Source: Chryseobacterium soli (GTDB lineage: Bacteria > Bacteroidota > Bacteroidia > Flavobacteriales > Weeksellaceae). From it: a DNA stretch of 64,000 bases. Positions 54,101 through 61,031 of the stretch are shown here, one piece after another. Where the stretch lies: contig NZ_JPRH01000001.1 in assembly GCF_000737705.1 (NCBI RefSeq), forward strand, positions 372,001 through 436,000, written 5' to 3'. The notes under the pieces were generated by a model. That model was given only the letters and a program-made list of their open reading frames with translations, did not search any database and was not told the DNA's origin. The translations under genes were made by a program, and so were the position numbers. How positions within the stretch are numbered: position 1 is the stretch's first letter; each line of letters starts with the position of its first letter.

Positions 54101-55114
54101 TTTACTTTTATCATATCCTAAAGATACTTTTGCAGGGGCTGAAAAATGCTCTCCATGAGAAAGGAAACGATATCCTGCATTTTCAGAGGTAACGTTGATC
54201 ATTTCCGGGCTAATTGCGGGCATGTCAATATCTCTAAGAGCAGTAATTGAAAAATTTTCTGCACTTTTAAGTGTTCCTTTTGGAATATTTAACTCAGCTG
54301 AGCTTAGAGTCAGTTTTTCAGAATTACCGATACTTGCAACAAATTTTGAGACAGACAAAGCATTATATCCTGCTTCGGCAGTATTTTCAAACTTGTTTTT
54401 TTTATCAGCGATCCCTATTCGCAGATTTTTTACTTTATAGCTGTATCCCGAAAGATAAGGTATTGTAAAAATGATTGTGTTTTTTCCCTGCTGAACAGAT
54501 TTTACAGCAATGGGTTCTGACTGATGGGTCCAGGTATTGTTCTTCTGAACATTCTTTCCTCCAACAGCCAGATCATCATTGATGACTTTACTGACTTCTT
54601 TATAACTGTCAACTCCATACAAATCATATTCTAATGTATATTGATAGACAGGATTTATTTTTTCATCAACCGAAATATTGAAAATATTATCATACACCTG
54701 ATCAATCGGGTGTTCAGAATTTGTTCCTATGATTCCTTCTTTGATATCAGAAATGTAATATCTGACATTGTTTAACGACATTAGCTTAGGTCCTGCCGAT
54801 TGATGGATGGGAGTTGAAACAAGAATTTTGTTATTTCCCGTTTCTTTATTCCCACCAAAACGGCTGCCCGAAATATCTTCGTTGGAAATATTGGAAGTAT
54901 CCTGATTTTCTTTAGCAACACCATTATCTGCCACTTCTTTATGGGTCTTATTTTTTAAAGCATAATCAATTTTCATGATCGGCGCCACGTTTTCGTGCCT
55001 ATTCAGATAGGATGAATTAGCATAGGCATGAACTTGAGACCAGCACGTGAAAAATATAATTGAATTAAGAAGTTTTGTGTGAGTTCTTAAGACGCTTAAT
55101 AAAGATCTTTTCAT
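45134..55114 (-). CDS. Giant SpvB/TcdB-RHS fusion toxin with variable C-terminal tip
   Basis: 3326 residues. A signal-like N terminus (IIFFTCWSQVHAYA) is followed by a region of about 350 residues. An SpvB-type domain begins near 400 (SFPIKLPAGRAGMQPSLNVG, GWMGLGWDMSVPAITIDTRW). FG-GAP/VCBS-type repeats lie near 805 (MTDIDGDGLPDKIL), 895, 1528, 1615, 1708 and 1800 (IVDLNGDGFPDLVKSQ). A TcdB-like middle follows near 1845 (MGGSWEVDYERVG), then YD/RHS repeats about 2300-2800 and the RHS core at 2975-3090 (YWFHPDHLGSSSYITG, YGARYYNPRVSLWLNVDPLA, YYDPNG). The tip, about 3095-3326, starts with a Gly/Ala/Val-rich helical region. It ends with DGKIVLTEGNHSMNAAIRYA, reminiscent of ParB/sulfiredoxin-type folds. 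This resembles TcB and TcC subunits of ABC toxins in one chain. No T9SS domain is visible. Confidence 0.85.
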   Translation of the reverse strand: MKRSLLSVLRTHTKLLNSIIFFTCWSQVHAYANSSYLNRHENVAPIMKIDYALKNKTHKEVADNGVAKENQDTSNISNEDISGSRFGGNKETGNNKILVSTPIHQSAGPKLMSLNNVRYYISDIKEGIIGTNSEHPIDQVYDNIFNISVDEKINPVYQYTLEYDLYGVDSYKEVSKVINDDLAVGGKNVQKNNTWTHQSEPIAVKSVQQGKNTIIFTIPYLSGYSYKVKNLRIGIADKKNKFENTAEAGYNALSVSKFVASIGNSEKLTLSSAELNIPKGTLKSAENFSITALRDIDMPAISPEMINVTSENAGYRFLSHGEHFSAPAKVSLGYDKSKIPTGYTEQDIKTFYFDRTEKKWIALDKDSVNLKQNVLVSKTTHFTDMVNGVLKVPESPETGSYAPNSIKDIKAANPSEGIVSIAPPSPNSMGSVTTSFPIKLPAGRAGMQPSLNVGYSSEGGNGWMGLGWDMSVPAITIDTRWGVPTYDGGKETELYTLGGEQLTFEVSAGVFALPNRNEGFDKGRQADRQFYPRIEGAYNRIIRKGADPKNYVWIVASKDGTRSYFGGDETGINENAVLKDANGNIGYWGLYKTVDTNGNYVKYQYDRSVYSSSSALGNGGKEMYPAKIEYTLNDSGPSLKKYTVNFGYDTAQREDVQVNARLGFVQVTSKRLGNVQVLYDGAKVRSYEFKYKTGAFSKSLLETITEKDADDQIFYTNRIEYFNNIETSQYAPETTIDAVTNDAGINSSSLLGHGDSENTTVGGALTFGVALAADTKANNPLIKSATLGGDYQYTEGQGGGGLSMTDIDGDGLPDKILKNDWNSPDTVFKYRKKGPDVSPFGGSLITPENSKAFSYSKNYTNAFGFQATAGDLFTASASSGTSKTKDFTYNYFTDANSDGIQDIVSNGQVYFGRVDNGVLKYTTDVSLTPNPIVKGAAVSTPSVDCNDIMEDYKNSPLHDVVKAWKAPFDGTVYLSGLIKLKNPSSSPDGVKISIQQYKSQTNTSAILVPYTTLNGANSTYTLSQPTVAVKQGDYLYFRVNSIDNGVGDLVELPINISYTYIDAFYPYPGGTQWYRDSSDASLGEYKNVSLVSSKAGTGIPVGVNSGTITGTFIKPVTVRDIQVNVVRKQSNGTITTIASQLYAAANTGNLPVVFNTGVLGEGDILYFRVKSDVNEKWENLKFNNLKLTMNYNGSDIELPVIPDFQFFNLRTNTASTFKGYYFWGNYGSPYGIYAKLTGKPAGKYTYVVRKSVRQQGVFFDMTITTINWTGSANSIQDLSIYQNMGSYMDYYVECYSDLASDEGLDGPIPGMQVEVRESAASNPSAPDVFSTFGINVYGRDKDNIYQEGSTADLSKDDARFGTMYRNWGQFVYHGGYGTLPTTCSQLQSQLTDYGSLAIDQSKLVPPNDPNDSTPLNERVFIMMNAYNGKDFNAQTNPDYVQRLIGISKSTYAEGQDVSASRMGMTDMGVLSQSTPASSPGVFNAPVKQSKTTNNNTGTSGGPFIFSLNKTTSTGETINTLDYFDMNGDGYPDVLNGNMVQFTNMMGMLSGSTLPGANDNPHKTKHPDNSGFGMGQNYPLSGKSNKSSNEKAEQAAEAGINFSAGTSDGSDYSNYSYIDINGDGLLDRVAENGQVQLNLGYSYAAPETLSYGKFREGKTTSSNLGIGASIGGTITDNLPKGLSMFNASISFGAGKSETLSDQKTSLVDINNDGLADLVSNSGGNLSVQLNTGNRFVATPWNASSAIQQDVSRGYNMNMGVTASILIPIGATGNSFKISINPSASFGEGDSNVQQQIVDLNGDGFPDLVKSQVDSNGNFINNTALVKYSTIGTTNLLKKVTTPMGGSWEVDYERVGNTYDMPQSKYVLKSIITNDGFTGDNAYSPDVSKVTAEYQNPYHSRRERTFYGFENVTINQIDTKQGGASSAVIYRKTIQKFNNSNYYLKGALLTERLMDGNNKAWTIKVNNYSLRKIQSTNDVFVYKEKEDEKTYENYACFVALDNTASQFTEGETGLKTTITKMKTYDQWGNAVEVEDAGDPDIGSSEIVTSKVTYTLLNPSLYIVMPTSVKNTAQGVTREKKADYTAEGNLSKMTILNQGVNYSVYDFEYDIYGNITKSTGPANVQNQRFFHQYTYDDNVKTYPVKVQDAFGYSSKTKYDFRFGIPTYTEDMNLQPMKYVYDAKARTTEITRPYELFNSIPWTIKFEYNPITNAPLNATNAQSFATTKHYDPEYTDSTINTITVADGFGGAIQVKKTGDIHNQGLKYIVAGKVEEDAFGRALKTYYPTIEDVSSSNTQYNAAVDNIEPTTNQYDVLDRVIYTKLPGENLFSTVTYGFGTDVQGRNMFETIFKDELGSIKKTYTDSKGRITSVHEVSNTGDIKTQFTHDAIGEILQVKDVNNNITTSVYDDLGRRTSYTHPDSGVTTYKYDPASNMTSKTNAANETVEYNYDYSRLKEVKYPLYPENNVKYYYGNALDASAMDNNAVGRLWYQTDATGTQYLKYGRLGELTYQRRSVAVPGAGVYWFGTQWEYDTWNRVKTITYPDGEKLTYKYDKGGNLNNVASVKDGNSYPMINLIGYDKFEQRVYLKNGNGTETTYEYETNRRRLLKMYAKNASRSFMENVYQYDVLSNVMQVHNNAPVVNGLLGGGTNYAFGYDDLYRLTSASGNWRGINTQAQEERHRYTVAMSYDNMHNVMSKTQKHEWTTGATNNNWTAMEPTSYRLNYKYENPAHPHAPTTIVDEPNLVPSSTCCNPADPGVKFQHYQYDAKGNPTSIAQETCTVTENKTVYQWDEENRLRFVDTNPSTPEVDGAAIYTYDAGGERIIKDVLSSGVLFRTAGEQTNSSPQAVQTSHSATIYPNGLITLSLLFESTGAISIPRYTKHYYAGSQRIVTKNGTSPNIGMFDCNWLIIPFGGSTPPINPVNVSNTILQAATQSNLTVMQQYNITPPPNYGQNAGYNGNCVNNYTGDKEKEIYWFHPDHLGSSSYITGLDGEVTQNIEYFPSGEVFVENHNKASNNSPYKFNGKELDAETGYYYYGARYYNPRVSLWLNVDPLADFNPFYNPEHYIDGQHNGGVYNSGNLNPYIYCYQSPIVYYDPNGKQSKFWTRTWGGVQMVGGAAEAVIGGVGGVVTAETGVGAVVGYAVLINGIDNTVAGATQLWTGESTQTALHQGTKYVAKKAGVGEKNAELLASGIDLSTMFLGNANAFKSIKLFNSTTKNLSMESKIATFAQKANIYSGQLGLDKKNGKAIIEAYYQEMKTGKFNKQGAGFVTKDGKIVLTEGNHSMNAAIRYALETGDVKYIKRILSGNFTRNVDLKTYNIKIKDFHTK
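46119..46434 (-). repeat. RHS-core direct repeat, copy inside the large gene
   Basis: Partner of 44297-44612. It encodes the conserved RHS core segment from NWLIIPFGGSTPPINPVNVS to NIEYF, the place where tips are normally exchanged further downstream. Confidence 0.85.
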
Positions 55115-55137
55115 TCGTTTATATGTGTTTTTTACCT

Positions 55138-55173
55138 CTAAGACAGTCCGTTTTTATCTTTAGACTGCCTTAG
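55138..55173 (-). other. Hairpin between the T9SS gene and the giant RHS gene
   Basis: ctaagacagtc (55138-55148) and gactgccttag (55163-55173) form 11 pairs with one G-T. No T-run follows on the minus strand, so read-through into the RHS gene 25 bases later is expected. It may act as a processing or stabilising structure. Confidence 0.5.
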
Positions 55174-55181
55174 TGAGGGTA

Positions 55182-56024
55182 TTAATTTTTTACAATAAGT
55201 TTGAATACTTTTATCTCAGACGATGTTTTTACAATAATTAAATACAGACCTTCAACCGGAAGGGTATCTTTTATTTCATAGTAATCCTTGTCTTTGTCCT
55301 GGATGGTTTTTACCAGTCTTCCAGCAGCATCATGTATTTTTATATCTACCGTTTCCTTCTTGTCTGAAATAATTCTAATCGTAAACGGCTGTCCTTTAGG
55401 TACCGGATTAGGATAAATTACAATTCCGTTTTCTCTTTTTCTGGTAACTTTTACCGTATCTTTTTTAATACAGCCGTCCGATGTTGTTACCGTTACAGTG
55501 TATTCTCCCGGCTCATAAACATTGATATCCGGAGACGTACTTGTAAATCCGTTGTCAGAAGTCCAGTTGTAGGTTGCATGCGGATCTGTGATTTGCGCAG
55601 ATGCATTAAAATGAGCTGCATTTCCTGAAGAAATTGCGACATCGGTACCAAGATCTAAACTAATCGTGCTGAAATCATCAACCGAAAAATCATAGCCCGT
55701 CACGTTATTATTAGCGTCCGTAATATTCAGGTGATAATTTCCTATTGCCAGATTCGGGAATGAGATTTGTGAGGTTTGAACGGTTATATTCTGTGACGTT
55801 CCGTTACCTGTAAGCGTAACATTAAATGGTGCTTTTCCTCCTTTAATATCTAATTTCAGTGTTCCGTTTGTTACCGTACATGTAGGTTGGGTAATCTGAT
55901 AAATAGATAAAATTTTGTTTCCTAATGCAAACGAGAACACATCTGTTCCGGATAAATCCTGATCAAAAACTACATCTTTAAAATGAACGCCCTGATCATT
56001 ATCTACATGATCCATCGGCCTCAA
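55182..56024 (-). CDS. C-terminal part of a frameshifted T9SS protein: SprB repeat and sorting domain
   Basis: 280 residues, the second half of the gene split at about 56015. The frame opens RPMDHVDNDQGVHFKDVVFD, clearly mid-protein, and has no signal peptide. Residues about 45-115 look like an SprB-type repeat (TCTVTNGTLKLDIKGGKAPF, ...NLAIGNYHLNITDANNN). A PKD-like domain (ATYNWTSDNGFTSTSPDINV) and a type A T9SS sorting domain (GIVIYPNPVPKGQPFTIRII, ending VFKLIVKN) follow. Joined to 55999-57144 it gives about 650 residues of a surface protein. On its own it would not be exported. Confidence 0.7.
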   Translation of the reverse strand: MRPMDHVDNDQGVHFKDVVFDQDLSGTDVFSFALGNKILSIYQITQPTCTVTNGTLKLDIKGGKAPFNVTLTGNGTSQNITVQTSQISFPNLAIGNYHLNITDANNNVTGYDFSVDDFSTISLDLGTDVAISSGNAAHFNASAQITDPHATYNWTSDNGFTSTSPDINVYEPGEYTVTVTTSDGCIKKDTVKVTRKRENGIVIYPNPVPKGQPFTIRIISDKKETVDIKIHDAAGRLVKTIQDKDKDYYEIKDTLPVEGLYLIIVKTSSEIKVFKLIVKN

Positions 56025-57144
56025 TATTGGAAGAATTAAAATTCCCCTGTCCTGTTCTGTCTACAAGAAGCCAAAGTTTTTTATCTGCCGGAATCTGCTG
56101 AATAATATCTTTGATAGAAAAAACAACTTCTGTAGGAATAGTCTGTGAGGTTTCTGTCGTGAATCTAGCCTTCCATTTTCTCTTTAACAGCCTATATCCA
56201 AAAGTCTCATTATCCAACTCAAGGAGTTTTTTGTTATCTCCCCAGATCAGAAAGCTCTGATCTGCAAATTGTGCATTATTTGATTTATTGTCAACCGCGA
56301 AATTCTTTGCAGCGATCACAAGCCTTTTTTGCTCTGAAGAACTGGTGGCTTGTTTTTGATATAAGTCCGAGTATCCATCCCTAGCTATACCGGTAATATT
56401 AGCCGGATAGTCTGAAAAATCCTCTTGTCTCCAAATCCTTTTATTTTTAGAACTCAGGTATTCGGTGTAAGGCATTGTAATGGCATACTTAACAGCCAGA
56501 TAAGAATTTACCCTGTTTCTTTCATTAAGGGTAAGGATTTTCCTGTATACAAAAAACTCTGGAAGCTTCCCTTTAAAACTATTCCACTGATGACTCCCTC
56601 CATCTTTCCCAACATACATTGAGGAAAGACCGGTCTTACCAATTACTTTGGTGATTTTGGATGAAGGAGTTCCAAATTTAGAATACAAACTGAAAGAAGC
56701 CAGTGTATCAATTGAACTTGTATTAATGTAATTGATCTGGTCATTATTGTATCTGAAAACATTTTTAGTGCTGTAAAACAATTCTTTCTCATCTGTATTA
56801 TCAGTGGTAAATAGAGCTGATTCCTGTACAGCATTTTTATTCTGGTAAGCCGTAAAAAAGTTTATTTTATCAATCGTTTCCATCACAAAAGGAAACTTCA
56901 GAAAATCATCTGTCCCATCAAAATTCAGACATTCATTATAGTTCAGCAGTGAATATGCCGGTTTATTGGCACTTGCTAACGCCTGTATCTGATGTTGGTT
57001 ACCACTATAATCCTGATATAGTAATGCCGGTGTTTGAAGCGAATTGGTTTTATACCAAACACTTACACCACCCACACCTCCGGGTGACTGGGCATAAGAA
57101 ATGCTGGCAAGCAAAACGCTGAGGATTGTAAATATTTTTTTCAT
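55999..57144 (-). CDS. N-terminal part of a frameshifted T9SS protein: LamG-like region
   Basis: 381 residues. A signal peptide (ending SISYAQ) is followed by GVGGVSVWYKTNSLQTPALL and a concanavalin/LamG-like region (CLNFDGTDDFLKFPFVMETI, SFKGKLPEFFVYRKILTLNE). The last natural residues are DRTGQGNFNSSNIE; the frame then runs into ADGSCR and a stop at 55999. The next frame (55182-56024) begins 25 bases inside it and continues the protein. One inserted base or two deleted bases around 56015-56030 explain this. Surface adhesion or sensing role is inferred. Confidence 0.7.
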   Translation of the reverse strand: MKKIFTILSVLLASISYAQSPGGVGGVSVWYKTNSLQTPALLYQDYSGNQHQIQALASANKPAYSLLNYNECLNFDGTDDFLKFPFVMETIDKINFFTAYQNKNAVQESALFTTDNTDEKELFYSTKNVFRYNNDQINYINTSSIDTLASFSLYSKFGTPSSKITKVIGKTGLSSMYVGKDGGSHQWNSFKGKLPEFFVYRKILTLNERNRVNSYLAVKYAITMPYTEYLSSKNKRIWRQEDFSDYPANITGIARDGYSDLYQKQATSSSEQKRLVIAAKNFAVDNKSNNAQFADQSFLIWGDNKKLLELDNETFGYRLLKRKWKARFTTETSQTIPTEVVFSIKDIIQQIPADKKLWLLVDRTGQGNFNSSNIEADGSCR

Positions 57145-57155
57145 GGATGCGCGTT

Positions 57156-59396
57156 TTATTTTATGATGAGTTTTCTTGTTTCTTTATACTCCGAAGTCTC
57201 TATGGAAATCATATATATTCCCTGAGCATAAGATCTTGTATCTATCGTTTTTATAAACTCACCTTTTGGAAATTTACTTGAACTCTGATCTGTTAATACG
57301 AGTTTACCTGAGGCATCATACACCGAAATTTTTATAGCAGACTCAGCCTGCAGGAAAAATCTTACATTTACTTCTTCTTTAGCAGGATTCGGGAAGAGGG
57401 TAAAGTGCCCAAGTGCCGATCCGTTAGATATAGTGGAAATGCCTGATTCTTCGCTTGTTCTTTCCTGCGCTTTATATTTGAAAGCAGAAATCATATCAAA
57501 ACAAGGAGTTATAAAAGCATGGAATCCTGTTCCCATTTGGGCTTCAAATCCAGGAAGCAGAACGATGTCTCTGGATGCGATATATTCAACATTTTGTACA
57601 GGGGCAATCACTTTGTTGCTTGCTACGATTTGTTTCGCTAAAATGGTCTGGCTTGTTGTAATATCGTTTCCAGGACTTACCAATGTTGTTAAATCATCTT
57701 TATAACAAAAGTCAACATTAGAAACCACGATTGAAAACACCTGATTTCCCCCTGGTAATAAAGGAGTTGTATTGGTTTTTGGAGAAACAATGATTTTATA
57801 GGTTACTTTTTCAGGATTTTTAATGTCTACCCTTTCTATAGTGTCTACATCATTTGTTGAGGTATTGGTTGCGGCTCCGGTTACATTACTCATACCTCCC
57901 AATTTCCACGGGTAGTAAGTACTTTCGGTTCCGTTAGAATTGATTTTTACAATTTTTAAATCTAAATCATTAATAAGATTGGGACTGTTGAGGTCTACCA
58001 CATTACTTACCAGATTTCCCTGAGGATCCGTCCATGAGATAGTAGCGGACAAAGGCTGGGTACTTTCATAAGGAACTACATACAGAGTGTATTTATTTCC
58101 CTGATTTAAAGTAACTTCTTTTATTAATGTTGATTTTTTATCTCCGTCAATAATTCCTTCTATATTATCATGAATGGCACTTGCTGCTCTTTTCGTGTCT
58201 GCCAATCCCCATCCATATATATAATCCGGACCTTCTGTTCCTTTATCGTTTGCGGTATGGGCAAGCAAGGCACGTACCGTAGAAGAAAGCATATATTTTT
58301 GTGAAGGACTTACAGATTTGTAATACTGCTGAAGCAAAGTAACAATTCCTGAAACAACAGCCGCGGCAGAGGATGTTCCTCGATAAGTGCCATACGCAGC
58401 AGCATAAGTTTCTATGGATGAATATATATCTTCTCCCGGTGCACAAATATCCGGTTTTATCCTGCCGTCATCGGTTGGTCCGTAGCTGCTGAATGTTGAA
58501 ACATCAAACGCTTCATCTGAATTCATATTAGCATTTTTCTTTGCAGAGGCTACCACCAAAACATTTTTGGACATTCCGGCTCCTTCAAGAAGGTCATATC
58601 CATTTTTAGCAGTGACTTGAGGAACAATAGAAGGATCTATTTCCCTTGCATTTCCTGCCGCTTTTACGATCTGTAGGTACGGCTTCAGATACATCAGATT
58701 ATCCCACGACTGCGCCGTTACATTATATTTCCCAAATTGGTAGGGCTGAAGATACATAGGATCAAAACCATAGCTGTTATTAGCCACCAGTATTCCGTTT
58801 GTCCCATTATATGCCTCTGAAAGCATTTCACTAACATCATCCACCCAGTCATATGCATTGATTTTTGCTTCATATGCAATTCCTCTCGCTTCTGCTTCTC
58901 CATTATTACCCGCCAATGTTCCGGCTATATTGGTGCTATGGCGTGAAATCGTTTGGTTCTGTGCGCTGTTATAAGTTATTTTACCACTCAATAATTCATG
59001 CGTCGTTCTTGGTTTCGAGTAATCCCATTGCCCGATCACCATATTATTTCCGGTGATGTTAAGCCCAAGCCCTCCTCCGGTATATAAATTATCGGCTTTT
59101 GTCATTTTTGCAGCTCCGGCATTAAGGGTTGTATAATACATCGGTTTCCCGTTCTCGTCTGATCCTATAAGTTGTTTTTCATTTCCTTTTTCAGAAATAA
59201 ATTCTTTATGACCCAAGCCTTTAAGCCTTTGAACTTCATTTTTTTGCTTTTGGCCATAGTCTTTTATTTTACTTTGAAAAGCCTGAATTTCTCTCTCCTC
59301 TGGATTTTCTTTTAACTCACCTTTGGTTTGTCCATATGATGAAAAAAAGAAAAAAACGGCAATCCCTAATATAGATTTATGGTAAATTTTCTGCAT
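57156..59396 (-). CDS. S8 family serine protease with T9SS sorting domain
   Basis: 746 residues. A signal peptide (ending SSYGQ) and a propeptide-like helical region (to about 90) precede the subtilase domain: Asp region NMVIGQWDYSKPRTTHELL, His in SRHSTNIAGTLAGNN, Asn region, and Ser in YRGTSSAAAVVSGIVTLLQQ. The motifs vary from the classical HGTHVAG and GTSMA. After the catalytic domain are a jelly-roll-like part and the C-terminal sorting domain (GHFTLFPNPAKEEVNVRFFL, ...TRKLIIK). It is a secreted surface protease. Spacing of 11 bases to the LamG-like gene implies co-transcription with it and the RHS gene. Confidence 0.88.
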   Translation of the reverse strand: MQKIYHKSILGIAVFFFFSSYGQTKGELKENPEEREIQAFQSKIKDYGQKQKNEVQRLKGLGHKEFISEKGNEKQLIGSDENGKPMYYTTLNAGAAKMTKADNLYTGGGLGLNITGNNMVIGQWDYSKPRTTHELLSGKITYNSAQNQTISRHSTNIAGTLAGNNGEAEARGIAYEAKINAYDWVDDVSEMLSEAYNGTNGILVANNSYGFDPMYLQPYQFGKYNVTAQSWDNLMYLKPYLQIVKAAGNAREIDPSIVPQVTAKNGYDLLEGAGMSKNVLVVASAKKNANMNSDEAFDVSTFSSYGPTDDGRIKPDICAPGEDIYSSIETYAAAYGTYRGTSSAAAVVSGIVTLLQQYYKSVSPSQKYMLSSTVRALLAHTANDKGTEGPDYIYGWGLADTKRAASAIHDNIEGIIDGDKKSTLIKEVTLNQGNKYTLYVVPYESTQPLSATISWTDPQGNLVSNVVDLNSPNLINDLDLKIVKINSNGTESTYYPWKLGGMSNVTGAATNTSTNDVDTIERVDIKNPEKVTYKIIVSPKTNTTPLLPGGNQVFSIVVSNVDFCYKDDLTTLVSPGNDITTSQTILAKQIVASNKVIAPVQNVEYIASRDIVLLPGFEAQMGTGFHAFITPCFDMISAFKYKAQERTSEESGISTISNGSALGHFTLFPNPAKEEVNVRFFLQAESAIKISVYDASGKLVLTDQSSSKFPKGEFIKTIDTRSYAQGIYMISIETSEYKETRKLIIK

Positions 59397-59490
59397 CCGG
59401 ATAAATTTAATTTGTGTTTTGTATGAGAATATAGAACATAAAGAAATCGACCTTGCTCTTAAAAGCTAAGGCCGTTAAATTCCTAAAATC

Positions 59491-59928
59491 CTATTTTTTA
59501 AGTAATTCTATTTTTTTCTTGAGTTCTTTATTCTCTTCTCCTAAATGTTTTACATCTTTATTAAGCTGGATAACATATAGAGTCAGCTCTTCTATTTTCT
59601 CAAGAAGTTTTGCATCCATCTCACCCAGATTGACCCCATTTTTCACAACATCTTCTGCTGATGGAATATTAGGCAAATGCCCTTTTTCGTCAATATGCTT
59701 TTCAACATCAGACAGGGTAAGAAGCTTATAGTTTTTATTGAAAACATAATCTGCCCAACCGTTTGCAGAAGCAACATCTACTTTAACCTTTTCGGTTCTT
59801 ATTCCATCTTTTACAAAAAGTTTATATTTTGTTCCATCTGGAGTACTCCCATCAGCAGTAAGCGGAGTGGTAAATTGACCAATACCAATGGTTCCATTGT
59901 TACCTATAATCCAGTTTCCAATATTCAA
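59491..59928 (-). CDS. C-terminal part of the frameshifted head-repeat adhesin: S74-like tail
   Basis: 145 residues from its first ATG, but in frame the open sequence runs back to about 60070, reading GNYNIAIGSNNVPDAENAAG before it. Near the end NYKLLTLSDVEKHIDEKGHL is the tail-fibre or S74/endosialidase-chaperone-like module that Bacteroidota adhesins carry, followed by a coiled coil (LLEKIEELTLYVIQLNKDVK, ...ELKKKIELLKK) that likely trimerises. It is part of the same gene as 60021-60683. Confidence 0.7.
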   Translation of the reverse strand: MNIGNWIIGNNGTIGIGQFTTPLTADGSTPDGTKYKLFVKDGIRTEKVKVDVASANGWADYVFNKNYKLLTLSDVEKHIDEKGHLPNIPSAEDVVKNGVNLGEMDAKLLEKIEELTLYVIQLNKDVKHLGEENKELKKKIELLKK

Positions 59929-60020
59929 TTCATTAGAAGGCTGGGGGTTTACCGGAAGAAGATTGTTCCCTATATAAATATTCCCGGCCGCATTTTCTGC
60001 ATCTGGAACATTATTTGATC

Positions 60021-60683
60021 CTATAGCAATATTATAGTTACCTTTTTTTGTATAAATGAATTTTGACCCAGTACTGTATTATAGTTTCCATCAATCAACC
60101 TGAGCAAAGCTGTTTTCCCCACAGCCGTATTTCCTATCAGAGGAATTGAAGCTGTACTTCCCGTGGCCCGTAATGCCTGAAAGCCTACTGCAGTGTTAAA
60201 CTCACCACTAACCATACCGCTTAGGTTATTGAGCCCGACTGCTACATTATTGCTAGCATCGACTGAAAATTGCATTGCATTAATTCCTAGAGCTAAATTT
60301 CCAATTCCGATAGTACTGTTAGTCATTGTATTATACCCTAATGCCGTATTCGAGCTTCCGGTTGTATTAGAGCTCATAGAACCTAATCCTACTGCAACAT
60401 TGGCGTAGTTACCTGTCGGATTATCTGATGGAACTTCATTTCCCCCTCCTATATATAAGTTGTAAGCCCAAGTTTGTGAATTTATATTATAAAATGCGAG
60501 TCTTCCACTAGGTGATAACCTCATCTTTTCAGATCCATTAATTTTAAAAATTAAGGGTTGATTATCCCTTGTCCCAACAAAGTCTGTAGCAGGATTGGTC
60601 CCTGAATTACCCGTTGTATTCCAAGATTGAGAAAAATAAAAATGAGAAAGCGATACTAGAGTAAGTAGTAGAGTTTTTTTCAT
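60021..60683 (-). CDS. N-terminal part of the frameshifted head-repeat adhesin
   Basis: 220 residues. A signal peptide (ending HFYFSQ) is followed by DNQPLIFKINGSEKMRLSPS (the usual opening of tail-fibre-domain proteins) and about eight 14-20 residue YadA-head-like repeats (ANVAVGLGSMSSNTTGSSNT, GNLALGINAMQFSVDASNNV, NTAVGFQALRATG, NTVLGQNSF). The frame then crosses A7 at 60043-60049 and stops after KKVTIILL. The reading frame that continues the repeats is the -1 frame, so the intact gene spans about 59491-60683 (about 395 residues). It is expected to be a surface adhesin. Confidence 0.75.
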   Translation of the reverse strand: MKKTLLLTLVSLSHFYFSQSWNTTGNSGTNPATDFVGTRDNQPLIFKINGSEKMRLSPSGRLAFYNINSQTWAYNLYIGGGNEVPSDNPTGNYANVAVGLGSMSSNTTGSSNTALGYNTMTNSTIGIGNLALGINAMQFSVDASNNVAVGLNNLSGMVSGEFNTAVGFQALRATGSTASIPLIGNTAVGKTALLRLIDGNYNTVLGQNSFIQKKVTIILL

Positions 60684-60970
60684 AAGTATGTATGTGTTTA
60701 TTATTTAATCGAATAAAGATTTATTAAAAAGAAGCCTCTTTGTAGCCTAAAACCAGCAATATTATTTTGCCTGTTCTATGTTATTTCCTAATTATACATT
60801 CCAAATTCATTGAAAATACCCATAACAATACACACTCATTCTGAGGCAGATTGGCATTTTTGAATATTATAAATAACAGGCCATAACTTTTTAGCAATAC
60901 TAAAAGCTGATGATTGTCGAATAATAGTTATTGATGTAATTCCAGAATAGGAAAAAGAGGAGAATGGTTT

Positions 60971-60997
60971 CTAAATAGATAGTATATTTTTTTTCAT
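60971..60997 (-). other. 8-codon ORF behind a promoter element
   Basis: The start codon is 35 bases after TATATTTG and codes MKKNILSI before TAG. It is either a leader peptide for the adhesin transcript or the stump of a secreted-protein gene, since the sequence looks like a signal-peptide beginning. Confidence 0.25.
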
Positions 60998-61031
60998 CGT
61001 TTTTGTTGTGTGTTTGTGTTTTTTAGATTTG

